From an uncultured Flavobacteriaceae bacterium (GTDB taxonomy: Bacteria; Bacteroidota; Bacteroidia; Flavobacteriales; Flavobacteriaceae): 64,000 bases of DNA. A program made the position numbers and the translations under genes. Location: positions 1 to 64,000 of the forward strand of contig CANKUU010000016.1 of assembly GCA_947486785.1 (NCBI GenBank). Reading direction: 5' to 3'. The number at the start of each line of letters is the position of its first letter. Within the stretch, counting starts at the first letter, position 1. Positions 1-6,766 of this stretch are shown in pieces. The notes under the pieces were generated by a model that was not told the origin of the DNA, made no database searches, and saw only the letters and a program-made list of their open reading frames with translations.

Positions 1-99
1 TCACCCAAAGAATATATGCCCAGATTTGATGAAGAATTTAAATTCTTCATCAAATCTGACCTAAATAATAATTATTTACCGAACTTTAGGGTGTCCTAA
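1..99 (+). CDS. Possible 3' end of a gene entering from outside the window
   Basis: Frame 1 is open from the first base to a TAA at 97-99, giving 32 codons without an obvious start of its own. The peptide has no motif I recognise. Part of it is encoded by the 38-bp palindrome at 21-58, so the open frame may be accidental. It could be the tail of a cassette gene or of a mobile-element gene to the left. Only the neighbouring upstream sequence would settle this. Confidence 0.2.
   Translation, partial: SPKEYMPRFDEEFKFFIKSDLNNNYLPNFRVS
21..58. repeat. Perfect 38-bp palindrome
   Basis: The two 19-base arms (21-39 and 40-58) are exact reverse complements with no loop. No T-tract follows on either strand, so it does not look like a standard intrinsic terminator. 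It lies at the edge of the cassette region and could be a protein-binding or recombination site, or the remnant of a mobile-element end. Confidence 0.75.
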
Positions 100-193
100 A
101 AAGGGGAAGCCTACAAGCCTACAAAATCAATTAAAATCAGAGGTAATAAAATCCAACGACTTTTTTTATTCAAATTTCCAAAGTGTATTTTTT

Positions 194-385
194 TCATTTT
201 TCCGCTATTGATTTAATCAGTTTGAACGCGTATAAAATTCCGATTAAAGACATAATTCCGCAAATTAAATACTCCGATTTTGAATAATAACTTATTCCGC
301 CAATTATTCCGAATGCTGTCCATAATAGATTTGTCAGAATTTCAGTTTTATTCAATTTGTTCTTTTTTTCGTTGTGTTCAGTCAT
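194..385 (-). CDS. Small two-helix membrane protein (cassette gene)
   Basis: A 63-residue protein with a charged lysine-rich N-terminus and two hydrophobic segments, at roughly residues 14-33 and 38-58. That gives a helical-hairpin inner-membrane topology. No family is recognised and no catalytic motif is visible. The ATG sits 5 bases beyond the GTTGGC core of the neighbouring ~130-bp repeat. This is the position a cassette gene takes behind a recombination site. Function unknown. Confidence 0.55.
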   Translation of the reverse strand: MTEHNEKKNKLNKTEILTNLLWTAFGIIGGISYYSKSEYLICGIMSLIGILYAFKLIKSIAEK

Positions 386-390
386 ATTAT

Positions 391-521
391 TGCCAACGTT
401 TTGTGTATGATTTAGTTGTGTGTTTCAGCAACTAAATTAGCAAATACAAACCAAATAGAAAATCTGCGAGGATTTTCGTAAGTAAGCTTGCATTAGCAAT
501 TAATTATACACGTTGTTAGAC
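391..521 (-). repeat. attC-like imperfect palindrome, copy R1
   Basis: 131 bp. Read on the minus strand it begins with GTCTAAC (fits the integron R'' consensus RYYYAAC) followed by AACGTGTATAATTAAT, and ends with ATCATACACAAAACGTTGG. Internal hairpins are visible: TTTAGTTG (411-418) with CAACTAAA (429-436), and GAAAATC with GATTTTC around 458-477. It separates the genes at 194-385 and 530-1177, both on the minus strand. The right-hand core GTTGGCA only partly fits GTTRRRY. Confidence 0.65.
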
Positions 522-529
522 AATTTTTT

Positions 530-1177
530 TTAGGAGGGTAATCTTTTTGTAATAAATTTCATTTGCCCTCGATGATTAGACTCATGCTCACAGACATGAA
601 ACCATTTGCAGTAATTATTAGTGGGACCCCATGGCCAATCTTGATCAATTTCCATAAGCCACTTATCTCCTCTTTTAGCAAATTCCTTTTTTGTGTGCTC
701 TCTTACATCTTTAAGCTTTTCTAGGTAGTAGCCAACTTCATTTCCAATTATCTGTTCTCTTCCAAGCTTACCAAGCCCTGAGGGAATATCCCATTCAGCC
801 TTAATATTCTCACCCCATGCTCCCCATTCAAGGCCATCAAAAGTATGCAGTTGATAATACTTCTCTGTTGCTGCTAAATGTAATAACATCGCTCCAATAG
901 AATTTGATTGTTCATCGATTTGAAAGTCAAGTTGCTCAATTGTTAAATCTTTCACACTGTGTATTACCCAAGCTCGCATCATGTTCATAGTGGAAAGTAG
1001 AGTTCCAACTTGTGGATCATATCCATCCATTGGCCCAATAATATACAGATTATCTTCGGTTTGATTTGGTAATTCATTAGCAATTCCAACGAATGGAATA
1101 GAAGCTAATCCGAAAGTTAAAAGTGCAGAATTTTTCAAGAAATTTCTTCTGTTGTTATTCTTTGATTGATTCTTCAT
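530..1177 (-). CDS. DinB-family protein with Tat signal (cassette gene)
   Basis: A 215-residue protein. The N-terminus has a twin-arginine motif (NRRNFLKN, residues 9-16) before a hydrophobic stretch to about residue 34, suggesting Tat export. The mature part is a DinB-like four-helix bundle. Candidate metal ligands are H100, H198 and H202, the last two in an HxxxHRGQ motif typical of the family. DinB proteins often act as metal-dependent thiol or small-molecule transferases; the substrate here is unknown. The gene stands alone between two copies of the ~130-bp repeat. The exported form differs from the cytoplasmic DinB protein at 54.7 kb. Confidence 0.8.
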   Translation of the reverse strand: MKNQSKNNNRRNFLKNSALLTFGLASIPFVGIANELPNQTEDNLYIIGPMDGYDPQVGTLLSTMNMMRAWVIHSVKDLTIEQLDFQIDEQSNSIGAMLLHLAATEKYYQLHTFDGLEWGAWGENIKAEWDIPSGLGKLGREQIIGNEVGYYLEKLKDVREHTKKEFAKRGDKWLMEIDQDWPWGPTNNYCKWFHVCEHESNHRGQMKFITKRLPS

Positions 1178-1206
1178 ATTAGTATTTATTTAGGTTGTAT
1201 TAATTG

Positions 1207-1340
1207 TGTCTAATGTGTTTGTGTATGATTTCGTTGCGTGTTTTAAGCCCTAAAGTTAGCAACTAAATTACAGATAAAATGTCTGGGGAGACTTTCGTAA
1301 GTAGACCAGAACTAGCGATTAATTTTATACGGTGTTGGCA
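1207..1340 (-). repeat. attC-like imperfect palindrome, copy R2
   Basis: 134 bp. On the minus strand it starts with AAACGATTTGCCAACACCGT and ends with ATCATACACAAACACATTAG followed by ACA. It aligns end to end with R1, including the shared stretch TTTCGTAAGTA and a central hairpin (GTCT, loop GGGG, AGAC). It separates the genes at 530-1177 and 1348-2193. Outer cores are TGCCAAC and ATTAGAC. Confidence 0.65.
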
Positions 1341-1347
1341 AATCGTT

Positions 1348-2193
1348 TTATAAGCTGTCAAATTCGACAAAATCATATTCAGGAGAACTTTCTATTAAAT
1401 GTCTTAAGACTGCTGCGTGTCCATTTCCAATTATTACAAGAATTCTATCCTCCTTATTTTTAGTTATTTTTTGCAATTTTCTAAAAATCCTTACATTTCT
1501 ATTATACCACCAAAACGATAGAATATCAGCTCCTCTCTCATTATCTAACTTAAAATCTCCAACAAGATATGCTCCATATGCATATAAATGAGATTCTCTT
1601 GAGTTTAGATGTTTGAAATAGTTTAGTAAATTTGTTTTAGGTATGATTTTATTTTCTCCTTCATACCATTTAAGAGTCATTTGTCTGTATGGGTCATTGC
1701 TTTGAAAATCATAACCTTTATATAGTTTTTCAGTATAGACCGAATCTAATTTTTCTAAATCGTCGCTCATCGAATTTGCATCAATAGAATATAGCGTATC
1801 TAGATTTATTTCGTTCGCAATACGCATTCCAATTTGAAAACGCTCATCTCTTTGATTTCTATATGCTCCCTCTTTGTATTTTTTTAACTTATCTGTAGCT
1901 TTCCAATGATCTGTAGCTTCGATTGCTATTTTATTTGGCTTAAACTTTTTAATGTAATCTACGAGTTCATTAACCTCTGATTTTTTAGGCTCTTTTAATA
2001 CATCTATTTTGTTTTCAGGTTTTGTTTTAGCTACATCTAAACCAGGGTAATTAAAGTGAAAAGTTCCTACAACTAAAATTTCGACTTTTTCTTTTGGAAA
2101 ATACTCAGATGCTTTTTTTATTTTTTGAGTTTCGTTTTTAGATGTGCAAGACAATAAAATGATAAAAAAAAATAGTAAAGTAAGATATCTCAT
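1348..2193 (-). CDS. DUF5694-like lipoprotein (cassette gene)
   Basis: A 281-residue protein with a signal peptide ending in a lipobox (LLSC, C16). The body resembles the DUF5694/TraB-like group: an early VVGTFHF motif near residue 40, a conserved IAIEATDHW segment near residue 90, and GNGHAAVL near the C-terminus. The enzymatic activity of this group is not established; a hydrolase or metal-binding role is possible. The gene is monocistronic, lies between repeats R2 and R3, and is divergent from the next gene at 2413. Confidence 0.65.
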   Translation of the reverse strand: MRYLTLLFFFIILLSCTSKNETQKIKKASEYFPKEKVEILVVGTFHFNYPGLDVAKTKPENKIDVLKEPKKSEVNELVDYIKKFKPNKIAIEATDHWKATDKLKKYKEGAYRNQRDERFQIGMRIANEINLDTLYSIDANSMSDDLEKLDSVYTEKLYKGYDFQSNDPYRQMTLKWYEGENKIIPKTNLLNYFKHLNSRESHLYAYGAYLVGDFKLDNERGADILSFWWYNRNVRIFRKLQKITKNKEDRILVIIGNGHAAVLRHLIESSPEYDFVEFDSL

Positions 2194-2265
2194 ATTCTTA
2201 TTATTGGGTTTGTTTGGAACAAAGACAATAAATTTTGATGTTTGTTACAGGTTGGGTCAAATGTT

Positions 2266-2400
2266 TGCCAACAATGGCTATACGTAATTGCTTGTTCTCG
2301 TCTATTTTATAAATCCTGAGTAATTTCCAACTTGGTTTAGTCCTAGAAAAAGTTGTATCTTAACAAGGTAACAAAATCATACATAATCATCTTGTAAAAC
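2266..2400 (+). repeat. attC-like imperfect palindrome, copy R3
   Basis: 135 bp, oriented on the plus strand. The left end is TTTGCCAACAATGG then CTATACGTAATTGCT. The right end is ATCATACATAATCATCTTG then TAAAAC, a degenerate right core. It lies between two divergent genes (1348-2193 minus, 2413-2961 plus), so the array changes direction here. The gene at 2413 begins 12 bases after its right end. Confidence 0.6.
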
Positions 2401-2412
2401 ATTCTTGCCGAA

Positions 2413-2961
2413 ATGAAAAAAATTACGTTTGTGATATTAATTTATTTTTCTGGAATTATTATTTCCTGTTGTTTTGACAACGGAACTATAACTTACAATA
2501 CGGTAGAATCAGCTAGAGCACTACTTTTTTCCTTTGATGAAAATGGAATTTTTCCACATTTAGACCATTTTAACCGAGATGAATTAGGAATAGGAATTTA
2601 TGCAGACTCTTTGTCAACTAGAACTGAAATGGCTTCAAATTTTTCGACAATAGGAAAAGTATATGCTTGTTCAAACCCCGACATAGTGATGTATACAAAT
2701 ACAATTGATTCCCTTAATGTTTTTACAATTTATGATTTTGACAATGAACATCCTGCTGGAAGTAACATAAATGATATTCTATTCTATTTAGATGGCTTTG
2801 GAGAAACAAGTGAAATAAATATTAATGAAGTTTCATCAATAGCAAATCATTTTAAATTTTCGGTAGTACCACAAAATGATTCTCTGCAATTCGAAATTTC
2901 GGGTAGAATTACGGAAAGAGGGAATTTTATAAAGACTACTGAACTGATAATATTGGAATAA
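2413..2961 (+). CDS. Hypothetical lipoprotein (cassette gene)
   Basis: A 182-residue protein with a short signal peptide and adjacent cysteines C19/C20 at a lipobox-like IIISC site, so it is probably anchored in the envelope. The remainder is predicted mostly beta with no motif I recognise. It stands alone, preceded by repeat R3 and followed by a half repeat of a different subtype. Function unknown. Confidence 0.6.
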   Translation: MKKITFVILIYFSGIIISCCFDNGTITYNTVESARALLFSFDENGIFPHLDHFNRDELGIGIYADSLSTRTEMASNFSTIGKVYACSNPDIVMYTNTIDSLNVFTIYDFDNEHPAGSNINDILFYLDGFGETSEININEVSSIANHFKFSVVPQNDSLQFEISGRITERGNFIKTTELIILE

Positions 2962-2963
2962 AA

Positions 2964-3035
2964 ACGTGTTGTAAAATGGTATAACCGCAATTACGGCAGA
3001 TTCGATTAGGTCCGAATCCACTAGGAATTGCTAAG
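2964..3035 (+). repeat. Left half of an attC-like repeat, variant subtype
   Basis: It starts immediately after the stop of the preceding gene with GTTGTAAAATGGTATAACC and CGCAATTACGGC. It then has a small hairpin GATTCG...CGAATC (about 3000-3018) and CTAGGAATTGCTAAG. The position and general layout match the left half of R3, but the interior differs and the right half is absent. It runs directly into the remnant of an HxlR gene. I read it as a truncated repeat. Confidence 0.4.
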
Positions 3036-3359
3036 GGATGTGCCAAACCAAAAATAGCCATTATTTATCTTATGTCCCTAGATGCAAACCGATTTGGACA
3101 ATTGCAAGAAATGATACCATAATGAAGTAAAAGAATGATGACTTCCAGATTAAGGCCGTTAGAAAGAGATAGTATAATTCACAGAGAAGTATTTGCCCAA
3201 GTTCCTCCTAAAGTTATTTACACATTATCTCCAAAGGGAGAAAAATTGAAACCTGTTTTTAACGAGCTTAAAAAATGGGGGAATGAGAATTTTTCACAAC
3301 AAATTATAGATGGTAACAAAAACGATTTACAACAGGGCGTATATTTTATGGCTGGTTAA
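3036..3359 (+). pseudogene. HxlR-family transcriptional regulator, broken
   Basis: The downstream open frame (from ATG 3135) encodes the C-terminal part of an HxlR winged-helix domain: TSRLRPLERD, then VPPKVIYTLSPKGEKLKPV. In the same frame upstream the sequence reads IAIIYLMSLDANRFGQLQEM followed by IP, then two consecutive stops (TAA at 3120, TGA at 3123), then SKR. Intact HxlR proteins have Gly-Ile at this point. The N-terminal recognition-helix region is missing or scrambled by the truncated repeat before it. The last ~11 codons lie inside repeat R4. A truncated protein starting at 3135 could not bind DNA normally. Confidence 0.75.
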
Positions 3360-3460
3360 AGCCTACTTACCTAAGTTTTGGCGGACTTGCTATCTGTGAT
3401 TTATTTGCTATCTTAGTGATTAAAACACCCATCTAATCATACACAAACAGGTTGGTAAAC
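3327..3460 (+). repeat. attC-like imperfect palindrome, copy R4
   Basis: 134 bp. The left end ACGATTTACAACAGGGCG aligns with ACGATTTGCCAACACCG of R2 and R5. The right end is ATCATACACAAACAGGTTGG followed by TAAAC. The interior keeps the CTTACTTAC and TTTGCTA...TTAGT blocks of R1. It overlaps the 3' end of the HxlR pseudogene, and the next gene starts 19 bases after it. Confidence 0.6.
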
Positions 3461-3479
3461 ATTTATAAAAAACAGTATT

Positions 3480-3888
3480 ATGAATATAAAATATAACGAA
3501 TCCGAAAACACGATAGAAATAAAAGATAGTTTGAAAACCCAATATTGGACAATAACTCTTATGACGATTTTTACTATTATAAATTCAATACTTTTTCTTG
3601 TTTTTGTACTTGATAAAAAACAAATGGAATGGTTTGGCTTTATTTGGATCATTATTGGAATGGCATCAGTAATAGGTTTGATTTATCAAATTTGGAAAAA
3701 AAACTGCATCTGAAAAACTTAATCTATCTGAAATCAATTCACTTACCGAAAAGCAATTTTTTGGCAGAAAAAGGTTCAGTCTGAAATTGAAAAACGGAAA
3801 ATTGAGAGATTTAATGGAAATGAATAACGAATCTGATATTAAGAAAACTAAAGAATTGTTTAAAAATATCGGAATTGAAACAAACTAA
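3480..3888 (+). pseudogene. Membrane protein with a frameshift in an 8-A run (cassette gene)
   Basis: The first frame (3480-3713) encodes 77 residues with two hydrophobic segments (about residues 23-45 and 50-68) and stops just after a run of eight A bases at 3696-3703. The +1 frame then continues for another ~60 codons to TAA at 3886-3888, with SEINSLTEKQFFGRKRFSLK and KNGKLRDLMEMNNESDIKK. Removing one A would give a continuous protein of about 136 residues with a basic cytoplasmic tail. A decayed copy of the tail and the adjoining repeat occurs at 59.94-60.11 kb. Sequencing error, slippage rescue or true mutation are all possible. Confidence 0.6.
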
Positions 3889-3899
3889 GTAAAACGATT

Positions 3900-4029
3900 T
3901 GCCAACACCGTGTATAGTTAATGTTTGGTTCTCGCATACTTATGAAAATTATATCAAATTTTTTATGGGGTTTTTATTAGCTAAATTTGGTGCTGTAACT
4001 AGCCACTTATCATACCGCCACCGTTAGCT
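3900..4029 (+). repeat. attC-like imperfect palindrome, copy R5
   Basis: 130 bp. Left end TGCCAACACCGTGTATAG (preceded by AAACGATT), right end ATCATACCGCCACCGTTAG then CT. Outer cores are TGCCAAC and GTTAGCT. It follows the frameshifted gene by 11 bases, and the Crp-family gene starts 12 bases after it. Confidence 0.65.
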
Positions 4030-4041
4030 GCAATAACCAAA

Positions 4042-4614
4042 ATGAAAACTATATTAAAGAAGTATATAATTCAACAAGTGGTGTCTCCGAAGAAAGAAGA
4101 GATAGAAGATATTCTTGCGCTCTTTCAAGAAAAACAATTTAAAAAGGGGGAATACTTTAAAGAGCCGTTTAAAACAGGAAATCATTTAGCTTTTTTAGCT
4201 GAAGGCGCAGTTAGGATAATAATTTATAAAGAAAATGGCGATGAAATTACTGCTCGTATCCGTCAAGGAAATTCATTTATTATAGACCCTTTTCGATTAG
4301 AAGGAACTGAGAGTTCTCCACTTGCAATAGAATGTTTAGAAGACCTGACCCTCCTAATAGCTTCAGTAGAAAAAGTTCAAAATTTACTGGAAAGTAACCT
4401 TGCCTTTAATATTGTGATACGCAAATACCAAAAAGAGCAAATGTTGGAAATGGCTAAGCGATACCACTTATTTATTGCTGGAACAGCAAAAGAACGCTAT
4501 CAATTCATTAGAGAAAACAAGCCTAATTTGTTAAAGAAATTCCCTTTGCGTTTCATCGCTTCTATAATAGGGATTACTCCCACCCAACTGAGTAGAATTA
4601 GAAATAAAAAATAA
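4042..4614 (+). CDS. Crp/Fnr-family transcriptional regulator
   Basis: A 190-residue protein with an N-terminal cyclic-nucleotide-binding-like beta-roll (about residues 15-115; FKKGEYF, LAEGAVRIIIYKENGDE). A long dimerisation helix follows (about 125-150), then a C-terminal helix-turn-helix ending PLRFIASIIGITPTQLSRIR. The phosphate-binding RxS motif of true cAMP receptors is not evident, so the ligand is probably something else or absent, as in many Bacteroidota members. It begins directly after repeat R5 and heads a same-strand run of envelope genes (4705-6717), which it may regulate. Confidence 0.85.
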   Translation: MKTILKKYIIQQVVSPKKEEIEDILALFQEKQFKKGEYFKEPFKTGNHLAFLAEGAVRIIIYKENGDEITARIRQGNSFIIDPFRLEGTESSPLAIECLEDLTLLIASVEKVQNLLESNLAFNIVIRKYQKEQMLEMAKRYHLFIAGTAKERYQFIRENKPNLLKKFPLRFIASIIGITPTQLSRIRNKK

Positions 4615-4704
4615 TTTTGTAATCATCCCATTTCTCAACATATGTTGAGGATTCCTTTCTGACATCACGGGTAAATTTGCACACAAACAATAGCAGGTTT
4701 GAGT

Positions 4705-5154
4705 ATGAAAAGAGTATTACCAACAGTAGCAGACAATAACTATCAGGGGCATAAAATAGCTAAATGGCTATTGATGTTCTTCGTATTTAAGTCCTTTTTT
4801 GCGGGAAGTATACACATGTTTGCAACCGATGGAGGTGCTCAAAGTATTGCTTCTATCACCCTTGACCAATTTACGCCGAAAGGGGCAGATAGTGTAATCA
4901 CCATGTTTGGATTATGGGGTATGGAGCAGTTTATTATTGGCTTGATAGGTTTTATCATCATAAGGCGATATCAATCTCTTATTCCTTTGATGTGCGGTGT
5001 TTATGTGCTGGAATATATAATGAGAGGGATTTCAAGTTTTTATACCCCAGGTCTTTCTACAGCACATACTCCACCTGGTGCTGTTGCTGATTACCTACTT
5101 ATTCCTTTAGCTATACTCATGTTTCTTTTTTCACTAAAAAATAAATTAAAATGA
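4705..5154 (+). CDS. Four-helix integral membrane protein
   Basis: A 149-residue protein with four predicted membrane helices (about residues 19-37, 67-86, 90-109 and 125-144). I recognise no family with certainty. An in-frame TTG lies 6 bases upstream at 4699, but ATG 4705 is the simpler start. Its stop overlaps the start of the next gene (5151), which implies translational coupling. It follows the Crp-family gene by 90 bases. Confidence 0.7.
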   Translation: MKRVLPTVADNNYQGHKIAKWLLMFFVFKSFFAGSIHMFATDGGAQSIASITLDQFTPKGADSVITMFGLWGMEQFIIGLIGFIIIRRYQSLIPLMCGVYVLEYIMRGISSFYTPGLSTAHTPPGAVADYLLIPLAILMFLFSLKNKLK

Positions 5155-6110
5155 CATTACGAATTTTAGTAATTGTATTTATTTTTTCATGTTTCTTTTT
5201 ATCCTCTTGCAACCAAGAGGATGATCCTACAGTTACGATTGTTTCTTATGAAACGACCTTGAATCAACTGGACCCATTGGATAAAGGAGGGCGATGGCTC
5301 GCTAATGGCATTAAAGAAACCAATGAATTAACTAATATAGAAGAAGGGCAAGAAGGGAGGATTACCACTTATTTAAATGAGTTAGCCCTTAATCCAGCGA
5401 CAAGATGTGATGATAGTACCAACGATTCATTTATACGTGATTTAATTTCTGAAAACTATCCGCAAGAAGCTATTGATATAGTTGAAAAAGCCATGGTAAG
5501 GCTATGTTCTGAGCTTAATTTTCACGAAGGTTTTTGGACAACCGAAGTAAATAATCCAAGTATTCCATTTCCTATTCAGGTTATTAACGACATGCATATT
5601 GATGCAGCAACTAAAAGAGTAACGGTATACGCACAGCAAAGAGTAAATGGAATGGTACTAGTTCCTGCACAAGTTGGCCCAGGAGAATGTACCACCACTT
5701 TAAGGGGAGATACAGCTTGTTATCATCCAAATGCTGTTTATTTGAATGGAAGTGGAGCGGAGTTTTTAAAGGCAGACGGAGCAGGTGCATGGTGGGTAAA
5801 ACATTCCTGGGTTTTGGGTGGTGAAGGCTACCAAAATTGGGAACTTACGCTTGAGGAAGAGTACGGTGAAGGTCTTTGGGTAGAAGGTATTTTATTAGGA
5901 GATGATATTACCATGAAAGTGGGAGATTTAGATGGTTCAGATGGAGGGTTTTATAACCTTCGCAGACCTCTTTTGCAAAATGACCCCGTTACTTATAGTG
6001 TTGAAAGGTATTTGCCACCTGCCACCACACCTGATTTTTCACTTGAATGGGAATGTACTACAACAAGCAGCGCCTTTGACGGTTTAGCTCGTAGTTGTCC
6101 AAAACTTTAA
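5151..6110 (+). CDS. Hypothetical outer-membrane-type lipoprotein
   Basis: A 319-residue protein with a signal peptide and lipobox LSSC (C20), followed by an acidic QEDD stretch. The body has several cysteines (TRCDDS, VRLCSEL, GECTTT, DTACYH, WECTTT, RSCPKL) that could form disulfides outside the cell. No catalytic motif is recognised. It overlaps the preceding membrane-protein gene by 4 bases (ATGA). The pair may act together in the envelope. Confidence 0.7.
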   Translation: MTLRILVIVFIFSCFFLSSCNQEDDPTVTIVSYETTLNQLDPLDKGGRWLANGIKETNELTNIEEGQEGRITTYLNELALNPATRCDDSTNDSFIRDLISENYPQEAIDIVEKAMVRLCSELNFHEGFWTTEVNNPSIPFPIQVINDMHIDAATKRVTVYAQQRVNGMVLVPAQVGPGECTTTLRGDTACYHPNAVYLNGSGAEFLKADGAGAWWVKHSWVLGGEGYQNWELTLEEEYGEGLWVEGILLGDDITMKVGDLDGSDGGFYNLRRPLLQNDPVTYSVERYLPPATTPDFSLEWECTTTSSAFDGLARSCPKL

Positions 6111-6148
6111 TCTTAATATTCATCATTATGGAGTTACAAAAAAATGAA

Positions 6149-6502
6149 ATGAAGGTTTTAATAACTTTCTTCTTCCTGATGTTTTCAATTGCGCACACGT
6201 CTGCACAACAAGTATTGGAAGGATTGTGGAACACAGGAAAAGAAGAAACCTTAGTTGAAATTTCCTATTTAAATGAACAGTTAATAGGCAAAATAAAGTC
6301 ATCTAACAATGAGCATGCTAAAATTGGTAAAACCATCCTAAAAGACCTTCGGAATGAAGGAGGTAAATGGCTTGGAAAAATTTATGCGGTCAAAAGAAGG
6401 GATTGGTACAGTGTCAAAATTGTTCCACATAAAGAAAAGCTTGAGTTAACAATAGCAACAGGACTTTTTAGTAAAACGTTAGAATGGAAAAGAGAGAATT
6501 GA
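6149..6502 (+). CDS. Small exported protein resembling DUF2147
   Basis: From ATG 6149 it encodes about 117 residues: a classical signal peptide (VLITFFFLMFSIAHTSA) and then a compact beta-rich domain (LEGLWNTG, VEISYLNEQLIGKI) that resembles DUF2147 proteins such as the one at 10359. Alternative in-frame starts at 6128 and 6095 would add a polar leader in front of the signal peptide and are less likely. Function unknown; probably periplasmic or lipid-associated. Its end overlaps the next gene by 19 bases. Confidence 0.6.
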   Translation: MKVLITFFFLMFSIAHTSAQQVLEGLWNTGKEETLVEISYLNEQLIGKIKSSNNEHAKIGKTILKDLRNEGGKWLGKIYAVKRRDWYSVKIVPHKEKLELTIATGLFSKTLEWKREN

Positions 6503-6717
6503 AGAAAATTGTATCAGTTTTTAAAACAAATATTCAAAAGCAGCAATTGAACAGATTAACTGCTGCTTTAAATAATTCTAATAAAATTACCAGATGGACT
6601 ATTGATTTTGAGGATTGCGATCATATTCTCAGAATTGAGAGTCATGAAATTATCTCAGATGAAGTAATCGCTAAGCTTACTGCAATAGGGTTTAAGGCTG
6701 AAGAATTGAACGATTGA
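6484..6717 (+). CDS. Small HMA-like (ferredoxin-fold) protein without metal site
   Basis: A 77-residue protein with a beta-alpha-beta-beta-alpha-beta pattern: VSVFKTNI, a helix, WTIDFEDCDHILRIES, a helix, then FKAEEL. This is the size and pattern of heavy-metal-associated domains. The metal-binding CxxC loop is absent; the only cysteine is in EDCDH. It is therefore probably a non-metal regulatory or protein-interaction module. It overlaps the preceding gene by 19 bases and ends the Crp-led run. Confidence 0.55.
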   Translation: MEKRELKKIVSVFKTNIQKQQLNRLTAALNNSNKITRWTIDFEDCDHILRIESHEIISDEVIAKLTAIGFKAEELND

Positions 6718-6766
6718 AAACATCATGCCCAGCAAAAGCTCGGCACGCCGTATATACGATACCGTT

